NCBI GenBank assembly: GCA_964522605.1
Contig: CAZFWV010000134.1
Coordinates: 1 to 16,172 of the forward strand
DNA length: 16,172 nt
Source: CAVZLD01 sp964522605
GTDB lineage: Bacteria; Planctomycetota; Planctomycetia; Pirellulales; Pirellulaceae
Direction of reading: 5' to 3'
The notes under the pieces were generated by a model. The model did not search any database. It was not told the origin of the DNA and saw only the letters and a list, made by a program, of their open reading frames with translations. Position 1 is the first letter of the stretch, and each line of letters begins with the position of its first letter. This document shows positions 1 to 6,675 of the stretch, one piece after another. The position numbers and the translations under genes are program-made.

Positions 1-51
1 GGCAAAGCCAGTGGCACACTAGATCAGCGGGTGCCACTGGCTCTGCCAGTG
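1..51. repeat. Double-hairpin intergenic repeat
   Basis: Bases 1-17 are the reverse complement of bases 31-47 with one mismatch (16 of 17), leaving a 13-base loop. A second, overlapping hairpin is formed by CACTGGC (35-41) and GCCAGTG (45-51) around TCT. The two stems are mutually exclusive. The element begins at the window edge, so it may extend further left. It has no coding content and lies about 250 bases upstream of pfp. Similar 'GCCACTGGC...GCCAGTG' palindromes are, to my recollection, common between planctomycete genes; this copy could be a dispersed repeat or a terminator for a gene to the left. Confidence 0.7.
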
Positions 52-65
52 CTGCGGAAGAGTCC

Positions 66-79
66 TGAGACAAAGCCTA
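66..79 (+). repeat. 14-base direct repeat flanking pfp, left copy
   Basis: TGAGACAAAGCCTA occurs here and again at 1709-1722 in the same orientation, one copy on each side of pfp. The right copy overlaps the hisB stop. Both resemble the TTGAGACAAGTCGGCC arm of the 1625-1690 palindrome, so they may be decayed copies of one repeat family. Confidence 0.45.
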
Positions 80-229
80 GTTCTTTTTCGGTGCCCCGCC
101 TTCCCAGAATCGCGCACCGTGACTTAGAATCCGGGAGTGCTCGAGCCGACGGATTCTGCCCGGCAGATCGATTTCTCCGCAGAAAACGTGGCAGTTCGAG
201 CGATCACGCTTGGGAACGGTGGTTGGCGT

Positions 230-244
230 GCCCTCCCGGAGGGC
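230..244. repeat. Perfect palindrome in the pfp leader
   Basis: GCCCTCC and GGAGGGC (230-236 and 238-244) are perfect inverted repeats around one base, 53 bases before the chosen pfp start. It could be an operator or a chance GC-rich palindrome. Apart from this and the repeats at 1-51 and 66-79, I see nothing recognisable in the 296 bases before pfp: no open frame with protein-like content and no clear promoter. Confidence 0.3.
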
Positions 245-296
245 CCCCGGCCGCCGATTGCATGTTTCGGTTTCTTTGCCAAAGGTTGTTCGACCC

Positions 297-1604
297 ATGA
301 CTCCGATGTACTCCTCGGTTCGCAAGAACGATTCCATCCGACGTGTCGGGATTCTCTTTGCGGGTGGTCCCGCACCGGCCGCCAATGCAGTGATCTCCAC
401 AGCCGCTGCCGCCTTCTTGCGCAACGGGATCCACGTCACGGGGATTCTGAACGGATATTCGAATCTGGTGAATTACAGTCCCGAGAATCCGCTGCGTGTG
501 GATCTGCACTACCGCAATCTTGATTCCCAATTGCTGAAACGCACGCGGAATTCTCAGGGGATCATGATTGGCACTGCGCGCGCCAATCCGGGGAAAGATG
601 TCAGCGCGCCGGCCCACCTTGAAGATCCGGATCGCTGCATGCCGCTGCGTCGGGTCTATGAAGGTCTGCGGTCACTTGAAATCGATGCACTCGTCTCCAT
701 CGGTGGGGACGACACACTGAAGACGGCAAATAAATTCAAGCTGTATCAAGATCGGTTACCGGCGGACGCGCCGCGCATTCCGGTTGTGCATCTGCCGAAG
801 ACGATCGACAACGACTACATGGGGATTGACTTCACATTTGGCTATTTCACCGCGGTTGAGTTTCTCGCGAGCGAATTGCGGAATTTGATTTTTGACGCGG
901 AAGCAAGCAGTTCGTATTTCCTCTGTGAAGTCATGGGACGTAGCGCCGGCTGGCTTGCTTACGGCTCGGCCATTGCGGGTGAGGCAAGTCTGGTGATTAG
1001 CGTCGAAGACATCTGCGGTGATTTCGCTGCGGAAGAAAGCCATGTCGATCCCAAATCGGGGGAATCGATCACGCGGAAGATCATGAATATTGATCATGTG
1101 CTTGGACACATGGTCAAGGTGATGCTGGCACGGGAACAGGACGGGAAGAACTTTGGCGTGATCGTCCTCGCCGAGGGGCTCTCCGAGTTGCTGCCCTACT
1201 CCTATTTGGAAGGCATTCCACGCGATGAGCACGGTCACATTTCGATTGCCGAAGTAAATCTCGGACCGATGTTCGCGCGACTGTTGGGCAAAGCCTACAA
1301 CTCGGCGACCGGCCGGAAGCGCAAGGTGAAGGGATTACAGTTGGGGTACGAGTCGCGATGTGCCAAGCCACACGCCTTTGACGTGATGCTGGGAAGCCAA
1401 TTGGGCGTTGGCGCGTACCGAGCACTCATTGAGGAGGGGCTGAACGGAGTAATGGTCTCCGTTTCCGGTCAACTCGATCTGCATTACGTTGACTTCAATC
1501 AACTCGTGAATCCCGAGACGCTAGTCACGACGGTGCGGTACATCCGTCCCCAAAGCGATTTCCACCGTCTGGCCCGCTTCATGGAGACGCACGTGAACGA
1601 ATGA
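297..1604 (+). CDS. pfp: 6-phosphofructokinase, pyrophosphate-dependent type
   Basis: Interconverts fructose 6-phosphate and fructose 1,6-bisphosphate in the cytoplasm. Seen in the 435-residue product: an N-terminal phosphate-binding glycine loop (GILFAGGPAPAAN, 18-30), IGGDDT (135-140), the catalytic PKTIDND (167-173), MGRSAGW (213-219) and LAEGLSE (291-297). In this family the second Asp of GGDD (Gly in ATP enzymes) and the Lys of PKTIDND (Gly in ATP enzymes) mark pyrophosphate users, so PPi is the likely phosphoryl donor and the reaction would be reversible. That donor assignment is inferred from two positions. The frame stays open upstream to a TTG at 210, but the extra residues do not look like the family. 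The ATG at 297 follows AAAGG (281-285), and an ATG at 306 is a second choice. The gene stands alone and converges on hisB. Confidence 0.93.
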   Translation: MTPMYSSVRKNDSIRRVGILFAGGPAPAANAVISTAAAAFLRNGIHVTGILNGYSNLVNYSPENPLRVDLHYRNLDSQLLKRTRNSQGIMIGTARANPGKDVSAPAHLEDPDRCMPLRRVYEGLRSLEIDALVSIGGDDTLKTANKFKLYQDRLPADAPRIPVVHLPKTIDNDYMGIDFTFGYFTAVEFLASELRNLIFDAEASSSYFLCEVMGRSAGWLAYGSAIAGEASLVISVEDICGDFAAEESHVDPKSGESITRKIMNIDHVLGHMVKVMLAREQDGKNFGVIVLAEGLSELLPYSYLEGIPRDEHGHISIAEVNLGPMFARLLGKAYNSATGRKRKVKGLQLGYESRCAKPHAFDVMLGSQLGVGAYRALIEEGLNGVMVSVSGQLDLHYVDFNQLVNPETLVTTVRYIRPQSDFHRLARFMETHVNE

Positions 1605-1624
1605 CGGCGACGCCCCGTCCTATA

Positions 1625-1690
1625 GGCCGACTTGACTTGTCTCAAGTCGGCAATTCCGGCATGTTCGCCGACACTTGAGACAAGTCGGCC
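1625..1690. repeat. Nested inverted repeat between convergent pfp and hisB
   Basis: The left arm (1625-1651) and right arm (1667-1690) begin and end with GGCCGACTTG / CAAGTCGGCC and are reverse complements apart from small insertions. Each arm also carries its own small palindrome, ACTTG-TCT-CAAGT on the left and ACTTG-AGA-CAAGT on the right. The element can therefore fold as one long stem or as two hairpins. It begins 20 bases after the pfp stop and ends 29 bases before the hisB stop. A role as a two-way transcription terminator fits, but there is no U-run. It looks like a dispersed intergenic repeat. Confidence 0.7.
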
Positions 1691-1702
1691 TGCGTTGACC
1701 GT

Positions 1703-1720
1703 GGCTTTTGAGACAAAGCC
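1703..1720. terminator. Short hairpin at the hisB 3' end
   Basis: GGCTTT (1703-1708) pairs with AAAGCC (1715-1720) around TGAGAC. It overlaps the last base of the hisB stop codon (1720-1722). Read on the minus strand there is no long T-run behind it, so a terminator role is only a suggestion. The stem and loop resemble a decayed copy of the TTGAGACAAGTCGGCC arm at 1675-1690. Confidence 0.3.
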
Positions 1721-1722
1721 TA
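1709..1722 (+). repeat. 14-base direct repeat flanking pfp, right copy
   Basis: An exact match to bases 66-79. It supplies the hisB stop codon (TAG on the minus strand at 1722-1720) and forms the loop and right arm of the small hairpin at 1703-1720. Confidence 0.45.
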
Positions 1723-2310
1723 ACCTAGCGTGCCCTTCGTGCTGGGGACGTCCGTGACTCGTGGATCGAGTTCCACGGCCGTCCGAAGCGCACGCGCGGT
1801 CGCTTTAAAGACCGCTTCGCTGATATGGTGGCTGTTCTGACCGTGGTGCAGCACCAAGTGCAGATTCATCCAGGCATTGGCCGCGGTCGCCTGCCAGAAT
1901 TCCTGCACAAGTTCCGTGTCGAAGTTGCCGATTTTGGCCGTCGGAAAATCCACGCGGAAGACGAGAAAAAAGCGTCCGCCCAAGTCGATCGCCGAGGTGA
2001 CCAGAGTATCCTCCATCGGCAGCGTGCAATGTCCGTAACGGCGGATGCCGCGTTTCTCGCCCAGCGCCTGGCGGATCGATTGTCCCAGACAAATGCCCAC
2101 ATCCTCGACCGTGTGATGTTGGTCGACGTGCAGGTCCCCTTCGGCCTGCACCGATAGGTCCATGCAGGCGTGGCGTGCCAGAAGGTTCAGCATATGATCG
2201 AGAAAGCCCACTCCGGTCGCAATGTTGGCCTTCCCGTCACCGTCCAAATCCAGTGACAAGTGAATCTCAGTTTCGGCGGTTGTTCGGTGGACCGTGGCGG
2301 TTCGGGCCAT
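1720..2310 (-). CDS. hisB: Imidazoleglycerol-phosphate dehydratase
   Basis: Dehydrates imidazole glycerol phosphate to imidazole acetol phosphate in histidine synthesis (cytoplasmic, manganese-dependent). The 196-residue product has the family's full single-domain length, without the N-terminal phosphatase domain fused in enteric bacteria. Metal-binding signatures are visible: GVGFLDHM (33-40), HHTVED (65-70) and GQNSHHISE (157-165), plus the typical VPSTKG end (188-193). The ATG start is well supported: GGGAGGAGA (complement of 2320-2328) lies nine bases upstream. It is the last gene of the hisD-hisC-hisB cluster. The 186-base gap after hisC and the strong ribosome site leave room for a promoter of its own, though I could not identify one. 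Confidence 0.97.
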   Translation of the reverse strand: MARTATVHRTTAETEIHLSLDLDGDGKANIATGVGFLDHMLNLLARHACMDLSVQAEGDLHVDQHHTVEDVGICLGQSIRQALGEKRGIRRYGHCTLPMEDTLVTSAIDLGGRFFLVFRVDFPTAKIGNFDTELVQEFWQATAANAWMNLHLVLHHGQNSHHISEAVFKATARALRTAVELDPRVTDVPSTKGTLG

Positions 2311-2319
2311 GGCGAAAGG

Positions 2320-2328
2320 TCTCCTCCC
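2320..2328 (-). promoter_or_regulatory. Strong hisB ribosome binding site
   Basis: On the minus strand GGGAGGAGA precedes the hisB ATG by nine bases. It fixes the start and is the best Shine-Dalgarno match in the window. Confidence 0.75.
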
Positions 2329-2397
2329 GCAGGGTGACAGACTCCGGCAAACAGGCTCCGGGAACGAAGTGTGGTGGATCCTCTTGCAGTTTACCGG

Positions 2398-2414
2398 AAA
2401 AAAACCAATCGGTT
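2398..2414 (-). terminator. Possible weak terminator after hisC
   Basis: On the minus strand AACC-GATT-GGTT is followed at once by a run of T (seven A on the plus strand, 2398-2404). It lies about 82 bases beyond the hisC stop. The stem has only four A/T-rich pairs, so it would be a weak or partial terminator at best. If real, it would separate hisC from hisB expression. Confidence 0.22.
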
Positions 2415-2496
2415 GCGGCCGGACCTGCGAGAAAGTCGTTTGCTTGCCGCCGCGGGATGTTGCTTCTCCGGGATTCGGTGACTCATTGGCTTCTGG

Positions 2497-3558
2497 TCAG
2501 AGGAGTGACTCCAGCGTCGCCAGACAGGCGTCGACTTGATCGTCCGTTCCAACGCTGATCCGCAGGCCGTCTCCCCATCCGGGATAGTCCATGTATCGGA
2601 CCAGGATTCGCCGCTCTTTCAGTTGTTCGTAAAGGGGTTGCAGCGGCCGATCGGGATGAGTGCACCAGACAAAATTCGCCTGCGACGGTTGCACCGAAAA
2701 TCCCATTTGCCCCAGCTGATCCGTCATGCGCGACCGCGTGTTGATGATCTTTCGGCGCGTCTCGCGCACCCAGGTTTGGTCGTCAATGGCCGCGGTTGCC
2801 CCGGCGATGGACAGTGCATCGCAGTTGTAGGAGTCTTTGACCTTCAAGAGCTGCTCGATCAGTTGGGGCTGGGCAACCAGATAACCGAAGCGAAGTCCCG
2901 CGAGCGCGTAAGCCTTACTCAGGCTTCGCGTCACGATGATCTTTTCACATTGCGCGACGAGGTCCATGCAGTGCACCTCGGCGAAGTCCGCATAGGCTTC
3001 ATCGACCACGAGAGGGCAGGGCAGTTCCGTCGCAATTCTCAGGATTTCCTCAGGGGCGATGACCGTTCCCGAGGGACTGTTCGGATTGGGTAGGTAGACG
3101 AGCCGCAGGTCGTCAGCCGGTGTCGTGAACTCGGCGGGCAGAGTCCAGTCGCGACAGAAACGCACTTCCTCACTTCGCGCACCCTGCAGCTGGCCCAGCG
3201 TCTTGTACAGGATGTAACTCGGGTAGGGCAGCCGCAGCAATTCGCCTGCGCCAACCATCGCTCGCGTGAGGATCGTCAGCAGGTCGTCACTCCCGTTTCC
3301 GCAGAGAATCCAATCCGGCGGCACGTTCCAAAGCTGACCGGCTCGCAAACGGAACGCCGTGGCGACCGGATCGGGGTATCGGGCCAAACCCTGCGCTGCG
3401 GTATGCTGAATCGCTTGGAGAACCTTCGAGGAAGGTGGATACGGATTCTCGTTCGTATTGAGCTTGATATATTTTCCGGCCTGAGGTTGTTCGCCAGGAA
3501 CATATCCGTGCATCCGCAGAACATCGGGACGCACATAGCCCGTCGGTCGACTCGTCAT
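2497..3558 (-). CDS. hisC: Histidinol-phosphate aminotransferase
   Basis: A PLP enzyme that transfers the amino group from glutamate to imidazole acetol phosphate, giving histidinol phosphate. The 353-residue product has the normal length for this class I/II aminotransferase. Visible signatures: LNTNENPYPPS (33-43), GNGSDDLL (87-94), PYPSY (111-115), LPNPNSPSGT (156-165), VVDEAYADF (184-192) with PLP-contacting Asp186 and Tyr189, RSLSKAYALAGLRFGYL (211-227) with the Schiff-base Lys215, and GLRISVG (331-337) with substrate-carboxylate Arg333. The ATG follows GAGGGGAGA (complement of 3566-3574) by seven bases. It begins 21 bases after the hisD stop, so the two are almost certainly co-transcribed. 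Related aromatic or cobalamin-pathway aminotransferases are less likely next to hisD and hisB. Confidence 0.96.
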   Translation of the reverse strand: MTSRPTGYVRPDVLRMHGYVPGEQPQAGKYIKLNTNENPYPPSSKVLQAIQHTAAQGLARYPDPVATAFRLRAGQLWNVPPDWILCGNGSDDLLTILTRAMVGAGELLRLPYPSYILYKTLGQLQGARSEEVRFCRDWTLPAEFTTPADDLRLVYLPNPNSPSGTVIAPEEILRIATELPCPLVVDEAYADFAEVHCMDLVAQCEKIIVTRSLSKAYALAGLRFGYLVAQPQLIEQLLKVKDSYNCDALSIAGATAAIDDQTWVRETRRKIINTRSRMTDQLGQMGFSVQPSQANFVWCTHPDRPLQPLYEQLKERRILVRYMDYPGWGDGLRISVGTDDQVDACLATLESLL

Positions 3559-3579
3559 TACCGTGTCTCCCCTCGGAAT

Positions 3580-4944
3580 TCAGGAATCCAGCCGGATGTC
3601 CACGCTTACTCGATGAGCGGTTAAGCCTTCTCGATCCGCCATCCGTTGCACATCCGCGGCCGACTGCTGCAATGCTTCACGACTGTATTGAATCAGGCTG
3701 CCGGAACGCAGGAAGTCGTTGGCGGACAGTCCGCTGGCCCAGCGCGCCGTGCCGCCAGTGGGGAGTACGTGCGATGGGCCGGCGACGTAATCGCCGAGCG
3801 CCACCGGGGTATACGCCCCAAGGAAGGTTGCTCCTGCGTTTCGTATGACAGACGCCATCTCCAGCGGGTTCGCGGTCGTGATCTGCAGATGTTCCGGAGC
3901 GATCAAGTCGGTGACACGACATGCCTCCTGGGCGTCGGTGACGCGAATCAGAGCTCCAAATGCCTCCAGGCTTTGGACGGTTACCTCACACCGCTCCAGT
4001 TCCGCCACCTGGCGGTTCAGTTCGGCTTCCACGGCCTCCAGCACACCATCCTCCCAACTGATCAACAGGCTCGCCCCGGGAGCATGTTCTGCCTGAGCCA
4101 GCATGTCTGCCGCGACGAAGTCCGCGCGTGCTGTACGATCCGCCAGTACGACAACTTCGCTCGGACCCGCGATTGAATCGATATCGACCTCGCCGTAGAC
4201 GTTCTTCTTCGCCAGCGCCACAAAGAGGTTTCCGGGACCGACGATCTTATCGACCGGGGGGATACCCGGAATGCCGTAGGCAAGTGCGGCCACCGCCTGG
4301 GCCCCACCGATGCGGTACACCTCGTTCACTCCCAATTCATGGCACGTCGCCAGCAGGTCCGGATGGTAGGCACCGTACTGAGTCGGTGGTGCCACGACGG
4401 CGATCTGATCGACGCCCGCAGCCTGTGCCGGCACGACACTCATCAGGACCGTCGACGGATAAGCCGCGGCGCCTCCCGGAACGCAGACTCCGATCCTCCG
4501 TAAAGGCACATACCGTTGGGTTAACGTCACGCCATCGGGCCGTGTGACTTGAACGTGTTGGTGGAGGATTGCCGTCTGAAACTGCAGGATGTTCTCGCGA
4601 ATCCGTCGCACGGTCTGTAAGAATTCTGGATCCGCTTTTTCATGTGCGTCTTGGAGTTCCGACGCCGGGACACGTAATGTCTCGGGCGATAGTGTCGCGC
4701 CGTCCAACGACTGAGAATACCGCAGTACGGCCTGCACGCCCTCCTCTCGAACCTCGCGACAGATTCGTTGAACGACTTCGACCGGAGAGAGTGGAGCGCC
4801 AAACACCTCGAGTGTTCTCTGCCGGCTCGCTTCGCTGACGACGTCTCCACGTGGACTCAATCGCTGTCGGATGGCGTACAGCGCCTGCTCGATCGCCTGT
4901 TGCCGAGTGTCAATCTGTTGCAGCTTGAGTTGTGCGGCGGCCAT
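3580..4944 (-). CDS. hisD: Histidinol dehydrogenase
   Basis: Catalyses the last two steps of histidine synthesis, the NAD-dependent oxidation of L-histidinol to L-histidine, with a zinc ion. The 454-residue product matches the family in length and motifs: GVCVPGGAAAYPSTVLM (152-168), GGAQAVAALAYG (213-224), VDKIVGPGN (231-239), DSIAGPSE (256-263), AQAEHAPGA (283-291), APEHLQI (349-355) and GPSHVLPTGG (389-398). By homology with the E. coli enzyme, Gln285, His288, Asp385 and His444 would bind zinc, and Glu351/His352 are the catalytic pair; all are present. GAAGGAA lies 11 bases before the ATG on the minus strand. It is the first gene of the his cluster here and is divergent from ltaE. No histidine-rich leader peptide or attenuator was seen. 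Confidence 0.97.
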   Translation of the reverse strand: MAAAQLKLQQIDTRQQAIEQALYAIRQRLSPRGDVVSEASRQRTLEVFGAPLSPVEVVQRICREVREEGVQAVLRYSQSLDGATLSPETLRVPASELQDAHEKADPEFLQTVRRIRENILQFQTAILHQHVQVTRPDGVTLTQRYVPLRRIGVCVPGGAAAYPSTVLMSVVPAQAAGVDQIAVVAPPTQYGAYHPDLLATCHELGVNEVYRIGGAQAVAALAYGIPGIPPVDKIVGPGNLFVALAKKNVYGEVDIDSIAGPSEVVVLADRTARADFVAADMLAQAEHAPGASLLISWEDGVLEAVEAELNRQVAELERCEVTVQSLEAFGALIRVTDAQEACRVTDLIAPEHLQITTANPLEMASVIRNAGATFLGAYTPVALGDYVAGPSHVLPTGGTARWASGLSANDFLRSGSLIQYSREALQQSAADVQRMADREGLTAHRVSVDIRLDS

Positions 4945-4993
4945 ATGCTATCTGGTTCCTTCAGCGAGATTCCGGGCCGGTGGACAAACTTCC

Positions 4994-5013
4994 CGCTCCA
5001 TGACGCTCCATGA
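4994..5013. repeat. Perfect tandem 10-base repeat upstream of hisD
   Basis: CGCTCCATGA occurs twice in direct succession (4994-5003 and 5004-5013), 50 to 69 bases upstream of the hisD start codon. Ten bases is close to one helical turn, so a protein binding both copies would sit on one face of the DNA. Chance duplication by replication slippage is an equal possibility. Confidence 0.45.
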
Positions 5014-5109
5014 ATTGGGACAGGAATCCCCTATTGTGACCGCGCTCGATACTCTGGCAAGGCTCCGTCGGTTTGTTTCGGGAGACGGCCTGCGGTGCAA
5101 GTCGGTCTA

Positions 5110-5296
5110 CAGGGGCAGAGGAGCCGCAGATTGACGAACAAGGAGTTCCGATTTTTGAAGGGAAGACAGATTTTGGATTGGCGAGTTGAGAACCGCGAGG
5201 AACGGGGAATCTCGGCGGGTCTCCACGGGACCCGTGGTCGCTGCCCTCAGCAATCGGAACTCCTTGTTCGTCAATCTGCGGCTTTTCTGCCCCCTG
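5110..5296. repeat. 187-base MITE-like element with long inverted repeats
   Basis: The left arm (5110-5153) and right arm (5252-5296) are reverse complements over about 45 bases. A perfect 31-base core pairs 5123-5153 with 5252-5282. The outer ends CAGGGGCAG / CTGCCCCCTG differ by one inserted base plus small changes. The 98-base centre is unrelated to the arms and has no convincing gene. Read in different frames the arms give peptides such as RRLTNKEF and ELLVRQSAA, which I recall from tiny hypothetical ORFs predicted in planctomycete genomes; these are by-products of the repeat. No target-site duplication is obvious. It is probably a non-autonomous mobile element or a dispersed palindromic repeat. 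Confidence 0.72.
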
Positions 5297-5367
5297 GAAT
5301 CGTGGGGCATCGGCTGTTAGGCTCGAACCCTCTCCCTGTTCGAAGCCGTCCCAGGAGTGCTCCGCTC

Positions 5368-6435
5368 ATGTCTCCGCGAACCGTTGATCTGCGTAGTGAT
5401 ACCGTGACCCGACCCACTGCCGAAATGCGCGCCGCGATGGCGGCGGCCGAAGTCGGTGACGATGTGATTGATCAGGACCCCACGGTCGAACGCCTGCAAC
5501 AGCGGATCGCCCAGGTCCTGGGCAAGGAGGCGGCGATCTACATGCCGTCCGGCACGATGACGAACCAGGTTGCGATCCGGGTCCATTGCAGTCCGGGGGA
5601 CGAGTTTCTCTGCGAGGCTGGCTGCCACATCTACAACCACGAACAGGGAGCGTTCGCCCAATTGAGTGGCGTGGTCGCCCACCCCATCGAAGGGACGCGG
5701 GGCATTCTGCGTCTTTCGCAACTCAGCGACCGCATTCGACCGGCCAATGACCATATGGTGCGTACGCGTCTGGTCTGTATCGAGAACACGCACAACCGAG
5801 GTGGCGGTGCGGTGCAGCCCTTTGCAGAAGTGGTGTCGATCTGCGAATGGGCCGCGGCGAATGGAGTGCGGAGACATCTGGACGGAGCCCGGCTTTTTAA
5901 CGCGGTGGTTGCGTCCGGAATTGCCCCGGACGAGTGGACGCGGCCGTTTGACACCGTCAGCGTCTGCTTCAGTAAAGGGCTCGGCGCGCCCGTGGGCTCC
6001 GCGCTCGCGGGACCGGAATCATTAATTCGCTTGGCGCGTCGCCACCGAAAAGTCTTCGGTGGAGGAATGCGGCAGAGCGGGATCATCGCCGCCGGCGCAC
6101 TCTATGCCCTGGAAAACCATGTCGAACGGCTCGCGGACGATCACGCCAATGCGCAGTTGTTGGCGGATTATGTGCGCGGCACCGAAGGCCTGCGCCTCGC
6201 ATACGACGAAGTCGAAACGAACATCCTGTTCTTCGACGTCGATCCGGAATTGGCCGAGGCCCCGCAGTTCGTTCAGCGACTGCGCGAGGCCGGGGTCCTC
6301 ATGCTGGCGGAGAGTCCGCGACGGATTCGCGCTCTGACCCATCTGGATGTTTCTACGGAAGACGTCCATTTCGCCGGGGAGTGCCTTCAGCGTGTCGCTG
6401 CGGAATCCGCATCAGCCGTCAAGCATCTCGCCTGA
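5368..6435 (+). CDS. ltaE: Low-specificity L-threonine aldolase
   Basis: A PLP enzyme that cleaves L-threonine or allo-threonine to glycine and acetaldehyde; in the cell it can supply glycine. The 355-residue product has the usual length. Visible signatures: VDLRSDTVTRPT near the N-terminus (6-17), VGDDVIDQDPTV (29-40), MPSGTMTNQVA (59-69), ENTHNRGGG (139-147), RHLDGARLFNA (169-179) with PLP-pyridine Asp172, and VCFSKGLGAPVGS (199-211) with the Schiff-base Lys203. The frame remains open upstream to 5095, but AGGAG (5353-5357) sits ten bases before the ATG at 5368 and family similarity begins there. It lies 71 bases after the inverted-repeat element and is divergent from hisD. A related beta-eliminating lyase is a less likely reading. 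Confidence 0.95.
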   Translation: MSPRTVDLRSDTVTRPTAEMRAAMAAAEVGDDVIDQDPTVERLQQRIAQVLGKEAAIYMPSGTMTNQVAIRVHCSPGDEFLCEAGCHIYNHEQGAFAQLSGVVAHPIEGTRGILRLSQLSDRIRPANDHMVRTRLVCIENTHNRGGGAVQPFAEVVSICEWAAANGVRRHLDGARLFNAVVASGIAPDEWTRPFDTVSVCFSKGLGAPVGSALAGPESLIRLARRHRKVFGGGMRQSGIIAAGALYALENHVERLADDHANAQLLADYVRGTEGLRLAYDEVETNILFFDVDPELAEAPQFVQRLREAGVLMLAESPRRIRALTHLDVSTEDVHFAGECLQRVAAESASAVKHLA

Positions 6436-6567
6436 CTTGAAGGACCCGCCAGGAGATCGGGTTGCCTCTGCAGGGGGGCGAGGTGGCTGGAGGCTGGAGG
6501 CCGCAGGTTAGTTCAGGTCGCGGCCCTTCCGCACGGAGTTTTCCCGCGTCGGGATTGGGACAAGCGA

Positions 6568-6603
6568 TGGTAAACTGAGGTTTAGGCACGTTGACGCAAC
6601 GTG
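6568..6603 (+). promoter_or_regulatory. Two adjacent dyads upstream of the pseudokinase operon
   Basis: TAAAC-TGAG-GTTTA (6571-6584) is followed two bases later by CACGTT-GACGC-AACGTG (6587-6603); both are perfect inverted repeats. TGG directly before TAAACT gives a TGn plus -10-like hexamer, i.e. a possible extended -10 promoter overlapped by the first dyad, but no good -35 lies at the right distance. The pair sits 73-105 bases before the start codon at 6676 and could be promoter plus operator. Nothing else stands out in the 240 bases between ltaE and the kinase-like gene, apart from a GGCTGGAGGCTGGAGG run near 6484. Confidence 0.35.
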
Positions 6604-6675
6604 AAGCTTGTCGATGGTTTCTCCTTCGGAACGGTCGTCGTCCGGGCGGCCTAGCGGTTTGGTGCACTGCCTGCG

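Larger units (their letters stand above)
4945..5367. other. Divergent hisD/ltaE intergenic region
   Basis: This 423-base stretch has no credible gene. From left to right it holds the hisD ribosome site, a perfect 10-base tandem duplication (4994-5013), the 187-base inverted-repeat element (5110-5296) and the ltaE ribosome site AGGAG (5353-5357). Promoters for both genes should lie here, but no convincing -35/-10 pair was found. The frame of ltaE happens to stay open through the repeat element back to about 5095; this is not evidence of a longer protein. Confidence 0.6.

Noticed and set aside
210..296. Longer phosphofructokinase beginning at TTG
   Set aside because: A rare start codon, no ribosome site, and residues unlike the family; the ATG at 297 has AAAGG upstream.
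5095..5367. N-terminal extension of threonine aldolase, and a 67-codon minus-strand frame
   Set aside because: Both consist mostly of translated inverted-repeat sequence. The family start and a good ribosome site are at 5353-5370.
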